From Arenimonas sp. (lineage in GTDB: Bacteria > Pseudomonadota > Alphaproteobacteria > Rhizobiales > Rhizobiaceae): a DNA stretch of 64,000 nt. The stretch lies in assembly GCA_019459145.1 (NCBI GenBank), contig JAIBEK010000027.1:62001-126000 (forward strand), written 5' to 3'. How positions within the stretch are numbered: position 1 is the stretch's first letter; every line of letters begins with the position of its first letter. A program made the translations under genes and the position numbers. Under the pieces are notes generated by a model. It saw nothing but the letters and a program-made list of their open reading frames with translations. It was not told the DNA's origin and searched no databases. Positions 1 through 8,007 of this stretch are shown in pieces.

Positions 1-376
1 CCAAAACGCGGATCGGTTGCAGCCAGTGTTCTATCAACCCAAGGGACCGGCCGCCGACCACCGCCCGAATGCCGCCGCAACCGTAGTGGCCACACACGAT
101 GATGTGCTTCACGCCCACCGGTGCACCGCATATTCGACTACCGGGAGCATGTTGAGGTCGGTCGGGTGAATGAGATTGGCGACGTTCGACGCACGAACAC
201 TTCACTCGGCTCCAGTCCCGCGATCATATTGGCCGGCACTCGGCTGTCGGAACAGCCTATCCAAAGATATTCCGGCTCTGCAAGGTTGTCAGGCACTCGA
301 AATAGTCCGCTTTCTCTACCTTACGCTCACTGGACCAGGCCTTGTTCCGGGTGACGAGCTCTTCGATCTTGACTAT
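1..376 (-). pseudogene. beta-class carbonic anhydrase, frameshifted and cut by window edge
   Basis: The minus strand encodes clear pieces of a beta carbonic anhydrase (CO2 hydration, zinc enzyme), but in three reading frames. In order I see IVKIEELVTRNKAW, then [16 protein letters not shown] with the Cys-Asp-Ser-Arg zinc/active-site motif, then [14 protein letters not shown], then [14 protein letters not shown] with the second His/Cys zinc pair. Joining them needs frame changes near 275-285, 185-195 and 118-124. The expected start codon near 376-374 reads ATA rather than ATG, although a purine-rich stretch precedes it. The C-terminal half lies beyond base 1. Three lesions plus a lost start favour a decayed gene; poor local sequence quality is the alternative. 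Confidence 0.85.
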
Positions 377-411
377 CTCCGCTTCCTGGGTCTGCAGGCC
401 CCTCGGTCAAT

Positions 412-429
412 AGTTGACTTTTGTCAACT
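412..429. promoter_or_regulatory. FixK/FNR-type anaerobox
   Basis: The sequence AGTTGACTTTTGTCAACT is a perfect inverted repeat whose core TTGAC-N4-GTCAA matches the consensus TTGAY-N4-RTCAA bound by FixK, FNR and FnrN. It lies about 175 bp before nsrR and just upstream of the minus-strand carbonic anhydrase remnant, so it could once have served both. Low-oxygen activation of the cbb3 operon is the expected role. Confidence 0.85.
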
Positions 430-550
430 CGACTGTCTGTCACAGCACCGGCAATGAGCTCTCGCCGGACGCCTCCTCCCTGCAATTTGCCCTCGGTGAG
501 GGTCTGCGACATTTTTGCATCTTCACGCACTGCAATCATCGGCGCAAAGT

Positions 551-565
551 GGTATTTGAAATACC
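551..565. promoter_or_regulatory. NsrR-like operator palindrome
   Basis: GGTATTT-G-AAATACC is a perfect 7+1+7 inverted repeat 38 bp before the nsrR start. It resembles the known NsrR site core (AT-rich TTT-N-AAA centre with flanking GC steps). The position fits autoregulation of nsrR and the fixNOQP genes behind it. Binding is inferred from the pattern. Confidence 0.6.
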
Positions 566-603
566 TCTTTGATAGGAGTCACTCCCATTTGCAGGGATTC
601 CAC

Positions 604-1074
604 ATGCGAATGACGCTTCACACCGACTATGCGTTGCGAATGCTGATCTATCTGGCAACGCGACCGGACGGGGTTTGCACGGTCAACGACGTCGCTCAGG
701 CTTATCAGCTGCCCCGCAACCACCTTCTAAAGGTGGCCCAGACCTTGCGCGGCCTCGGTTTTGTCGAAACAACCCGCGGCCGGGCGGGCGGTATCCGATT
801 GGCGAAGCCACCAGCGGCGATTGGCCTCGGCACACTGGTCCGCGCGACCGAGGAGGAGTTCTCACTCGCCGAATGCATGCAGGCACAGGGCCGGCCCTGC
901 GCGATTTCACCGGCCTGCAATCTCAAGGGCCTACTGCACGAGGCGCTCGCAGCGTTCCTGGCAGTCCTCGACAAATACACGCTTGCCGACCTCGTGAAAA
1001 ACCGCGTCACCCTTGGCGCGTTCCTCGGGATTAGCACCACCGTGAAGCTGGAGGAAGGGACACAACCATGGTGA
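604..1074 (+). CDS. nsrR: Rrf2-family regulator, NsrR type
   Basis: A 156-aa Rrf2 protein: N-terminal winged helix (about residues 1-70, starting MRMTLHTDYALRML) followed by a cysteine cluster C91-x7-C99-x5-C105 in a context (AISPACNLK) that matches the Fe-S ligand region of NsrR. NsrR represses its targets until nitric oxide damages its cluster. The first gap is x7 rather than the x4 of E. coli. The ATG at 604 is chosen because it gives the canonical N-terminus; longer upstream reading has no family match. The stop overlaps the fixN start (ATGGTGA), so regulator and oxidase are translationally coupled. RirA or IscR are less likely given the C-terminal motif. Confidence 0.85.
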   Translation: MRMTLHTDYALRMLIYLATRPDGVCTVNDVAQAYQLPRNHLLKVAQTLRGLGFVETTRGRAGGIRLAKPPAAIGLGTLVRATEEEFSLAECMQAQGRPCAISPACNLKGLLHEALAAFLAVLDKYTLADLVKNRVTLGAFLGISTTVKLEEGTQPW

Positions 1075-2726
1075 CAGGATTGACGGTGGCCGAGCGTCAG
1101 CTTGCGCTTGTCGTACTGGGCATGCTGGCGTTGGCCGGGCTGGCAATGGCGGTTGCCGGCCGGGGCGATCCACTGGCCGTCCACGGCTATATCGTGCTTT
1201 TCTTCAGCCTGGGGCTCGGCTTCTTCGTACTATCGGCCATCTTCGCGCCCGAGCCCCCGGAAAGTCGCCATTCCGAATATTATGACGATCCGACGCGGGT
1301 CGGCATTATCCTGGCACTCGCATGGGCCGTTGTCGGCATGTTTATCGGGGTCTGGGTCGCATCGCTGCTGGCCTGGCCGGAACTGACCTTCGTCGACTCG
1401 GCCTGGGCAAGTTTCGGGCGGCTGCGTCCGATCCATACCAGTGGTGTGATCTTCGGCTTCGGCGGCAATGCGCTGATCGCCACGTCGTTCCATGTCCTTC
1501 AGCGCACCTGTCGCGCGCGGCTTCCGGATCAGTTCAGTCCGTGGTTCGTGTTGATCGGCTACAATCTCTTCTGTCTCGTCGCTGCCACCGGCTATCTGAT
1601 GGGGATGACGCAGTCCAAGGAATATGCCGAGCCGGAATGGTATGCCGACATCTGGCTGGTGATCGTGTGGGTGGTCTATTTCGTGACTTACATCCGCACG
1701 CTCCAGCGCCGCAAGGAGCCGCATATCTATGTGGCCAACTGGTACTACCTGGCGTTCATTCTCGTCGTTGCCGTGCTGCACATCGTCAACAACCTTGCCA
1801 TTCCCGTAACCCTCGGTCACGCCAAGAGCTACTCGCTGTTTGCCGGCGTGCAGGACGCAATGACGCAATGGTGGTACGGTCACAATGCCGTCGCCTTCTT
1901 CCTGACCGCGGGCTTCCTCGGCATGATGTATTACTACCTGCCGAAGCGCGCCGAGAGGCCGATCTTTTCCTATCGGCTCTCCATCATCAGCTTCTGGGGC
2001 ATCACCTTCACGTACATGTGGGCCGGTGCGCACCACCTGCACTACACTGCCCTTCCACAATGGGTGCAGACGCTCGGCATGACCTTCTCCATCGTGCTGC
2101 TGGTTCCTTCCTGGGCATCGGCGGGCAATGCGCTCGCCACCCTCAACGGCGCCTGGCACCGGGTGCGCGACGACGCCACTCTGCGCTTCATGATGGTTGC
2201 CGCCGTGTTCTACGGCCTTTCCACCTTCGAGGGCTCGTTCATGGCGATCCGTGCCGTGAACTCCCTCTCGCACTACACCGACTGGACCGTCGGCCACGTG
2301 CATGCCGGAGCCCTCGGCTGGGTCGCCATGATCACGTTCGGCTCTTTCTACGCCCTGGTGCCGTGGATGTGGAAACAGGAGCGCATGTATTCGCCCAAAC
2401 TCGTCGAGGTCCACTTCTGGCTCGCCCTGGCCGGCACCGTCGTCTACGTCTTCGCCATGTGGAATTCCGGCGTCATCCAGGGTCTCATGTGGCGCACCTA
2501 CAACGACAGCGGAACACTCGCCTATTCGTTCATCGACAGCCTGATCGCCATGCACCCCTACTACATCGCCCGCGCCTTCGGGGGCCTGCTTTTCTTGAGC
2601 GGCGCGGTCGTCTGCTCCTTCAACGTGGCGATGACGATCCGCATGGCACGCAAGGCGCGCAAGGCGCAAATCGGTGACGATGTGCCTCTCGGTGGCCGGG
2701 CCGGCGCGGTTGAGGCAGGAGAGTGA
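1068..2726 (+). CDS. fixN: cbb3-type cytochrome c oxidase subunit I
   Basis: This 552-aa multi-spanning protein is the catalytic subunit (CcoN/FixN) of the high-affinity cbb3 terminal oxidase in the cytoplasmic membrane. Heme and CuB ligands are visible: the His of RPIHTSGVIFGFGGNAL, WWYGHNAVAFFL, the double His of AGAHHLHYTALPQW, and GHVHAGALGW. Length is normal for the family. It begins inside the end of nsrR and is followed two bases later by fixO, so nsrR-fixNOQP reads as one operon. The presence of a FixK box upstream matches its microaerobic role. Confidence 0.97.
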   Translation: MVTGLTVAERQLALVVLGMLALAGLAMAVAGRGDPLAVHGYIVLFFSLGLGFFVLSAIFAPEPPESRHSEYYDDPTRVGIILALAWAVVGMFIGVWVASLLAWPELTFVDSAWASFGRLRPIHTSGVIFGFGGNALIATSFHVLQRTCRARLPDQFSPWFVLIGYNLFCLVAATGYLMGMTQSKEYAEPEWYADIWLVIVWVVYFVTYIRTLQRRKEPHIYVANWYYLAFILVVAVLHIVNNLAIPVTLGHAKSYSLFAGVQDAMTQWWYGHNAVAFFLTAGFLGMMYYYLPKRAERPIFSYRLSIISFWGITFTYMWAGAHHLHYTALPQWVQTLGMTFSIVLLVPSWASAGNALATLNGAWHRVRDDATLRFMMVAAVFYGLSTFEGSFMAIRAVNSLSHYTDWTVGHVHAGALGWVAMITFGSFYALVPWMWKQERMYSPKLVEVHFWLALAGTVVYVFAMWNSGVIQGLMWRTYNDSGTLAYSFIDSLIAMHPYYIARAFGGLLFLSGAVVCSFNVAMTIRMARKARKAQIGDDVPLGGRAGAVEAGE

Positions 2727-2728
2727 CC

Positions 2729-3463
2729 ATGAAGGAGTTCTTTCATCGCAAGATCGAACGCAGTGCCATCGGCTTCGTGCTGGCGATCATTGGCGTGGCT
2801 TCCATCGGCGGCCTCGTCGAAATCGCGCCGTTGTTCACCATTCACGAGACGGTCGAGGACGCACCCGACATGCGCCTCTATACCCCGCTGGAGCTGGCCG
2901 GTCGGAATCTCTACATCCGCGAGGGTTGCTACGCCTGCCATTCGCAGATGATCCGCACGCTCCGCGACGAGGTGGAGCGCTACGGCCCCTTCTCGCTGGC
3001 GGTGGAATCGAAATACGACCACCCGATGCTGTGGGGCTCCAAGCGCACTGGACCGGACCTCGCTCGCCTCGGCGGCAAGTATTCCGACGCCTGGCATGTC
3101 GCCCATCTCGTCAATCCCCGTGACGTCGTGCCGGAATCGGTCATGCCGCGCTATGGATGGCTGAACAGGAATGCGCTCCGGATCGACGATCTCGGCGAGC
3201 ACCTGACCGCCCAGCGCGCGGTCGGCGTTCCCTATACCGACGCGATGATCGAAAACGCGACCGCCGACGCCCGGGGCCAGGCGGCGCCGGACAGCCCCGA
3301 ATCGTCCGGCGTCACGGAGCGCTATGGCGAGGCAACCAATGTGCGCCCCTTCGACGGCAATCAGGGTGTGCTGACCGAGATGGACGCGCTGGTCGCCTAT
3401 TTGCAGATCGTCGGTCAGCTGACGCAGGCCGCTCGACAGGAAACCGCAGCGAAGGAGGACTGA
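2729..3463 (+). CDS. fixO: cbb3 oxidase subunit II, mono-heme cytochrome c
   Basis: A 244-aa CcoO/FixO subunit: one N-terminal anchor helix (about residues 12-33) and a periplasmic cytochrome c domain with the heme motif CYACH at 67-71; the Met of ESVMPRYGW is the likely distal ligand. It hands electrons from FixP to FixN. The ATG at 2729 has AGGAG at good spacing; an in-frame GTG six bases earlier sits too close to the same site. It ends one base before fixQ. Confidence 0.96.
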   Translation: MKEFFHRKIERSAIGFVLAIIGVASIGGLVEIAPLFTIHETVEDAPDMRLYTPLELAGRNLYIREGCYACHSQMIRTLRDEVERYGPFSLAVESKYDHPMLWGSKRTGPDLARLGGKYSDAWHVAHLVNPRDVVPESVMPRYGWLNRNALRIDDLGEHLTAQRAVGVPYTDAMIENATADARGQAAPDSPESSGVTERYGEATNVRPFDGNQGVLTEMDALVAYLQIVGQLTQAARQETAAKED

Positions 3464-3464
3464 C

Positions 3465-3635
3465 GTGGATTTCGATCACAACAGTGTCGTCGCCTTCGCC
3501 AAGAGCTGGGGGCTGCTCTACATCGTCGCAATGGCCCTCGCCATCTTGGTCTACGCGCTCTGGCCCGGCAACCGGAAGCGCTTCGAACGCGCAAAGACAA
3601 GCATTCTCGACAAAGACGACCGGCCGGGAGATTGA
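3465..3635 (+). CDS. fixQ: cbb3 oxidase small subunit IV
   Basis: A 56-aa CcoQ/FixQ-type protein starting at GTG 3465, one base after the fixO stop, behind a strong AAGGAGG. Residues 13-34 (SWGLLYIVAMALAILVYAL region) form a single membrane helix, followed by a basic tail (NRKRFERAK). The family stabilises the oxidase complex. Position between fixO and fixP and the conserved WP-N-RKRFE stretch after the helix support the call. Confidence 0.93.
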   Translation: MDFDHNSVVAFAKSWGLLYIVAMALAILVYALWPGNRKRFERAKTSILDKDDRPGD

Positions 3636-3637
3636 GC

Positions 3638-4516
3638 ATGGCCCAGGAAAGACACGATCCCGCGACCGGACGCAGCACCACGGGACACGAGTGGAACGGC
3701 ATCGAGGAACTCGAAACGCCGATCCCGCGGGTCGTGCTGTTCTTCCTTGCCGCCACAACGCTAATTGCGATCGGCTACTGGATCCTCATGCCGGCCTGGC
3801 CCATTGGCGTGACCTATACCAAGGGCCTGCTCGGCATCGACCAGCGCGCCATCGTGACGAAACAGGTCGAGGACGCAGCGGCCGCCCGGGCTTCATGGAC
3901 CGACCGCATCGCCGAGGCGAGCCTCGATGAAATCGCTGGCGATCCGGATCTGATGCAGCATGTCCGCGAGGCGGGCCGCACGCTCTTCATCGACAATTGC
4001 GCAGCCTGTCACGGCACGCAAGCCACGGGCGGACCCGGTTTCCCCAACCTTGCTGCCAAGGCCTGGCTTTGGGGCGGCGAGCCCGAAACGATCCACGAGA
4101 CGATCCGCGTCGGCATCAACGCTTCCCATGCCGAGACGCGGGTCTCGCAGATGATGGCTTTTGGCCGAGATGGAACGCTCGAGCGCGAGCAGGTCCGCGC
4201 CGTCGCGGCATATGTCCGCTCTCTGTCCGACCTGCCGATGAGCACCGGCCACCAGGCCCTGATCGAAATCGGCAAGGAGGTTTTTTCGGCCAATTGCACC
4301 GCTTGCCACGGCGAGGACGCAACCGGCAGCACGGATATGGGCGCCCCGAACCTCACCGACGTAACCTGGATCTATGGCAGCGACCCACAAACCGTCTTCG
4401 CCACCATCTATTCCGGGCGCCAAGGCCTGATGCCGAACTGGGAAGGACGACTTTCACCGGTCGATATGAAACTGCTGGCCCTTTATGTCGGCACGCTCGA
4501 AGAGGAAGCCAAGTGA
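3638..4516 (+). CDS. fixP: cbb3 oxidase subunit III, di-heme cytochrome c
   Basis: A 292-aa CcoP/FixP subunit: anchor helix at about residues 31-53, then two cytochrome c domains with heme motifs CAACH (121-125) and CTACH (220-224). It accepts electrons from soluble cytochrome c for the oxidase. The ATG at 3638 is two bases past the fixQ stop, with GGGAG seven bases ahead; an in-frame TTG at 3632 is less favoured. The stop overlaps the next small gene (GTGA). No fixGHIS maturation genes follow in this window. Confidence 0.96.
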   Translation: MAQERHDPATGRSTTGHEWNGIEELETPIPRVVLFFLAATTLIAIGYWILMPAWPIGVTYTKGLLGIDQRAIVTKQVEDAAAARASWTDRIAEASLDEIAGDPDLMQHVREAGRTLFIDNCAACHGTQATGGPGFPNLAAKAWLWGGEPETIHETIRVGINASHAETRVSQMMAFGRDGTLEREQVRAVAAYVRSLSDLPMSTGHQALIEIGKEVFSANCTACHGEDATGSTDMGAPNLTDVTWIYGSDPQTVFATIYSGRQGLMPNWEGRLSPVDMKLLALYVGTLEEEAK

Positions 4517-4722
4517 GTACGACGATGGAAAACACTGGCTGGCAGAAGCGCCTCAACTGGCGGGTCGTGTCCTGGCTGCTTGCCGGCGTGGCTACGCTCA
4601 CCGTCATCGGGGCGAATGTCCATCTCGTCCGCGTCGCAACGGGCAGCCAGCCCGAATGCGTCGATCACCTGAAGGCGGAAGGCCGCGACGGCACCTATCG
4701 TGCCGCGGCACCGTCCTGCTGA
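4513..4722 (+). CDS. small single-span membrane protein of unknown function
   Basis: This 69-aa protein, not recognised as a named family, has one membrane helix (VVSWLLAGVATLTVIGANV) and a short tail with two cysteines (PECVDHLK and the final APSC). The GTG at 4513 overlaps the fixP stop as GTGA and has GAGGA six bases ahead, so I prefer it to the in-frame ATG at 4525 (65 aa), which lacks a ribosome site. Its place directly behind fixP suggests a role tied to the oxidase, such as assembly or copper/heme delivery, but that is only inference. Confidence 0.75.
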   Translation: MSTTMENTGWQKRLNWRVVSWLLAGVATLTVIGANVHLVRVATGSQPECVDHLKAEGRDGTYRAAAPSC

Positions 4723-4738
4723 GAGGAGCAACGTCACA

Positions 4739-5524
4739 ATGAGCACGACCGAGAAATCCGGCGCCCCAAGCATGTCTCTTGCCGAACAGCGTCGACGTCA
4801 CCTGCCCGCCAGCACAGCCTTCGGCTGGCTCTTAGCCGGTTGGCGCGATCTCTGGCAGAATCCTCTGCCGAGCCTGCTCTACGGGCTTGCCGTCTTCCTG
4901 CTCTCGCTCGCCATCATCTGGGGCCTCTTTCGCCTTCAGCTCGACTACATCCTGTTCCCGGCCCTCGCCGGCTTCATGGTGGTAGGGCCGCTGGTCGCCA
5001 TCGGCCTCTATCGCAAGAGCCGGGACATTGAAGAGGGGGTCCGGCCGAGTCTCTCGCGCATGATCCTGGTGAAGGCTGCATCCGGTCCACAGGTCTGGTA
5101 CACCGGTGCGATCCTCTGCCTGCTGATGCTGGTCTGGATGCGTGCAGCAGTGATCATCTATGCACTTTTCATGGGTTTGAGACCATTTCCAGGGCTCGAC
5201 CGCATCGTGGCAATCCTCTTCACCACGACCGAGGGCTGGGGCATGATCATCGTCGGCACGGCGGTCGGCGGGCTCTTCGCCGCCTTCTCCTTCGCCGTCA
5301 GCACATTCGCCATCCCGATGCTCCTTGCGGAAAGAACGGACGCCTTCACAGCCATGGGCACCAGTATCTCGCTCGTCTTCCGCAACCTGCCAGTCATGCT
5401 GGCCTGGGGCGCGATCGTGCTTGCGCTGACCGTCATCGGCATCGCGACGGGGTTCCTCGGCCTCATCGTCATCTTCCCGCTGCTCGGCCACGGCACCTGG
5501 CACAGCTACAGGGCGATCCGATGA
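4739..5524 (+). CDS. DUF2189-family integral membrane protein
   Basis: A 261-aa polytopic protein with about six hydrophobic segments and the family feature GWLLAGWRDLWQNPLPSLLYG near the N-terminus, matching DUF2189 (COG5473). Function is unknown; from general knowledge, members often sit close to cbb3 oxidase or NO-related genes in alphaproteobacteria. It starts 16 bp after the small membrane protein with GAGAGGAG upstream and is probably the last gene of the nsrR-fixNOQP operon. Confidence 0.85.
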   Translation: MSTTEKSGAPSMSLAEQRRRHLPASTAFGWLLAGWRDLWQNPLPSLLYGLAVFLLSLAIIWGLFRLQLDYILFPALAGFMVVGPLVAIGLYRKSRDIEEGVRPSLSRMILVKAASGPQVWYTGAILCLLMLVWMRAAVIIYALFMGLRPFPGLDRIVAILFTTTEGWGMIIVGTAVGGLFAAFSFAVSTFAIPMLLAERTDAFTAMGTSISLVFRNLPVMLAWGAIVLALTVIGIATGFLGLIVIFPLLGHGTWHSYRAIR

Positions 5525-5855
5525 CCGGCCGGTGACGGATCACCCCGGGGTAACGCTCGGATCAGGGATGTAGGTCAGGACTATTCTGACCGCTTACACT
5601 GTGCGCCTTCCACGATGGCAGAGAAACGTCGGCGATCAATCCTGACCCATCGGCTCGCCCTGCGAGCGAGCCCTGCTCCGACGTTATACTGTTTTTCAAA
5701 AACAGTATAACAATCGATGGGATGGGTCGCGAGATGCAAAGGCGGCGAACGATCGAATGGTTGAGTTCTCCTCTCCTCAGCAACCAGAGCCGAGAGCGCC
5801 GCCGGTGCGGAGCATCCCCGGCATCGAACGTCCGTGACAAGATCATGAACGGAAG
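5525..5855. other. intergenic stretch without a supported gene
   Basis: The only clear structure is the 29-bp palindrome at 5684-5712. Short open frames on both strands here have no recognisable protein features. Confidence 0.6.
5684..5712. repeat. perfect 29-bp palindrome
   Basis: Two exact 14-base arms (GTTATACTGTTTTT and its complement) flank a single central C. The AT-rich character contrasts with the GC-rich surroundings. It could be a protein-binding operator or, as RNA, a hairpin, but the one-base loop makes a DNA site more likely. The inner part resembles a LexA-type CTGT/ACAG site, though with an odd spacing of nine. Confidence 0.75.
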
Positions 5856-6410
5856 TCAGGCCGCCGACGGTCCCGGATCATCGAAACCGCCAGGGACTAC
5901 GGAAATCGGTCCCTGCCGCCGATCCAATCCGCCCGATACTAGACGCAGTACTGGCTGAGGCTTGAGCCTGACAACATCCTGGCCAAGGGCCTGGCTTTCG
6001 CGACGCGATGCCTCCGGCTGGTATTCCACCTTTTCCATAAGCAATGTCTCTTCATCACCATTTGTGTTCACGTAAGAGATTTCCTGCCCTTCTCGCAGAC
6101 CGAGAAGCGCGAGGCCGCGTGGGGTCGTGATGGGTAGAAACATGCCCACGGGCCAGGAGGCTGGGCCGGGTGAGAGAGAGCGCGCATCGCTTTCGCCGCC
6201 GTTGACGCGGAAGCGCACCCGGCTGTCGATGCTGGCGATCTCATTCGGCAGATCTTCACGGAACACCACAGTCGCCTTTTCAATCTTGTGCCGGATCAGG
6301 GGCAAGAGGAGGTCGTGGTGGCCGGGCGGGTTGTCGCGCAGGGCCTCCAGCATGGCAAAGTCTTTGGTGGTCAGAATGAAATTGTCGTTCGGCATTTCGC
6401 AGTTCTCCAT
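5856..6410 (-). CDS. Rnk/GreA-like nucleoside diphosphate kinase regulator
   Basis: A 184-aa protein with the two-part Rnk layout: an N-terminal helical part (ILTTKDFAMLEALRDN... to about residue 60) and a GreA/GreB C-terminal-like beta domain (about 60-145, with MFLPITTPRGLALLGLREGQEI). Such proteins bind RNA polymerase near the secondary channel or adjust nucleotide pools. A 35-residue tail past the domain is longer than in E. coli Rnk (136 aa). Starts at 6410 (GAGGAG ahead) or 6395 are both possible. A paralogue lies upstream on the same strand. Confidence 0.8.
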   Translation of the reverse strand: MENCEMPNDNFILTTKDFAMLEALRDNPPGHHDLLLPLIRHKIEKATVVFREDLPNEIASIDSRVRFRVNGGESDARSLSPGPASWPVGMFLPITTPRGLALLGLREGQEISYVNTNGDEETLLMEKVEYQPEASRRESQALGQDVVRLKPQPVLRLVSGGLDRRQGPISVVPGGFDDPGPSAA

Positions 6411-6450
6411 CGCTCCTCAATGAGCGCGTACACGGACATGGACAGGAGAT

Positions 6451-6475
6451 CCCCTGCGCGCGTACCGCGCAGGGG
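6451..6475. terminator. GC-rich hairpin between the two rnk-like genes
   Basis: CCCCTGCGC and GCGCAGGGG pair around a 7-base loop. On the plus strand it is followed by TTGTTATT; on the minus strand, the direction of both neighbours, no T-run follows. It may trim or weakly terminate the upstream minus-strand message. Confidence 0.45.
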
Positions 6476-6531
6476 TTGTTATTCTGCGATAAGGCCTCCA
6501 TGGATCTCAAGGCGAGAGAAAACGCGGATCA

Positions 6532-6951
6532 TCATCCCACCTTGATGATTTCGCAGGGACCGACCCGTTCCACGTGGAGGCGGCGCCCACGCCCGTCCCG
6601 TGCGACCCAGTCGATGGACTGCCCGGCAGAGAGACCGATCAGAGCCGCACCAATCGGTGTGAGGATGGAAATCCTGTTCGCGGCGATGTCAGCCTCTCCC
6701 GGAAACACCAGCGTAACAGTCCGTTCTTCAATACGATCGCTCGTGAAGCGGATCGTTGACCCCATCCGCACTACCTCGGCGCCAATCTTGTTGTCCTGGA
6801 CGATGCGGGCACGGTCGAGTTCAGACAGGAGTTCTTCGCAAACCTCCGGATTTCGTGAAACATGCGCCTCCGCAAGCCGCGAAAGCCTTTCATAGTCGGT
6901 TCTCGTGAGGATAATAGCAGGCTTGTGATGCCGCTTCTTTTCGGGAGACAT
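6532..6951 (-). CDS. rnk: Rnk-family nucleoside diphosphate kinase regulator
   Basis: This 139-aa protein matches Rnk in length and layout: helical N-terminus (IILTRTDYERLSRLAEAH) then a GreA/GreB-type C-terminal domain (ISILTPIGAALIGLSAGQSIDW). The family is linked to transcription factor-like binding at RNA polymerase. It precedes the longer paralogue by about 120 bp on the same strand. The two share the layout but little detailed sequence, so they are old duplicates. Confidence 0.85.
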   Translation of the reverse strand: MSPEKKRHHKPAIILTRTDYERLSRLAEAHVSRNPEVCEELLSELDRARIVQDNKIGAEVVRMGSTIRFTSDRIEERTVTLVFPGEADIAANRISILTPIGAALIGLSAGQSIDWVARDGRGRRLHVERVGPCEIIKVG

Positions 6952-7539
6952 TGTCGTGTACCTGCACAGATGCGCAGCCGCACCTTGGGCGCGTCGCTGT
7001 CGTTCTAAAAAAATAAGGATGAATTGTCGCTTCGTAGCCCGTTATTCCCGACATGGGGGACGCTACACTTGCCCCACGACCGAGTCGCGACGCGACGGGG
7101 TCGGGGGTTATCTGCCTGCGATAAGGCACATCCGTTTGCGGATGATATGGAAGCGCTCGCTCAACATAGCCTGAGGATGGGCAGGATCTGTTGAAAAGTC
7201 AAGTAAGGTCAACCCGCGCGTCATCCGCCGAATAGGTTACCGATCCGGGCGGGCCGGCTTCTGCGCGCTTCATGGACTGGACCAGTGCCGACAGGTCAAA
7301 AGGCAATGGCAGATGCCGTCCCAGCGCGTAGTATCGCAGGGTGGCGGTGGTCACCGGTGTTTTCCCGGCGAGCAAAAGCGCTCCAGCATATTGGCAACGG
7401 CAACAGCGTGTATCTGCTGCAATCGTCGGCGTTTTGGATCCGCTTACCGGATCTGCTCCTGATGAGTTGAGCCTTTGGGCCGTCGGCCTGATTACACCCG
7501 TTCCGGGCAGTCTGCAGGCTAATCGGCGGCGGCGGTGGG
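6952..7539. other. gene-poor stretch, probably decayed DNA
   Basis: No intact gene is supported. A minus-strand frame ending at 7199 (about 7199-7400, ending SVTYSADDARVDLT) looks protein-like in composition and follows the ABC ATPase remnant, so it may be the tail of a lost neighbour, but I do not recognise it. Confidence 0.5.
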
Positions 7540-7945
7540 ATCCGTCGCTGAGATGGATTGGCGCCTGCAGGCCGCGGCACTTTCTCGTCATGGGTGGAGA
7601 TGAGAAATGTCGTCCGCTCCTCCTCGTTTATCTCCCTGATCAGGGACATGACTCGGCCGGCCGTTTCACGATCGAGGTTTCCGGTCGGCTCGTCCGCGAG
7701 AACGCATTCAGGACTGTTCATCAGAGCCCGCGCGATCGCGACGCGTTGTTTACCCACCGGAGAGCTGTGTCGCGCGAAAGTTCATTCGATCCGCCAGTCC
7801 GACCCGGCGAACGCCGTCTACATGCCGCATTCGCTTGCCGGATTCTCGATCGAAATGAAGCCGGGTTCCCTCGAGAGGTACCGTTTCCAGGACCCTGTCG
7901 GGTAAACAGATAGTCATCTGCCCGACAACCTGTAGCCGGGCACCC
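7540..7945 (-). pseudogene. LolD/MacB-type ABC ATPase remnant
   Basis: Pieces of an exporter-type ABC ATPase are visible on the minus strand: [16 protein letters not shown] (signature motif) in one frame, [27 protein letters not shown] (Walker B) and LISTHDEKV in a second, and [10 protein letters not shown] in a third. Frame changes fall near 7753 and 7577. The Walker A half is absent, because the next intact gene ends at 8008. No permease partner remains. Confidence 0.85.
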
Positions 7946-8007
7946 CGGGTATCCCTGCGCCGCCTCGGCAAGGGGACCGATCAGGCTTGCTGAGCTCCCG
8001 CGCCCCG

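Noticed and set aside
1230-2669. 479-aa minus-strand open frame opposite fixN
   Set aside because: It is the antisense shadow of a certain gene: no motifs, unusual composition rich in His, Asp and Gly.
5684-5712. LexA/SOS box
   Set aside because: Inner CTGT and ACAG are nine bases apart instead of eight, and alphaproteobacterial LexA recognises GTTC-N7-GTTC.
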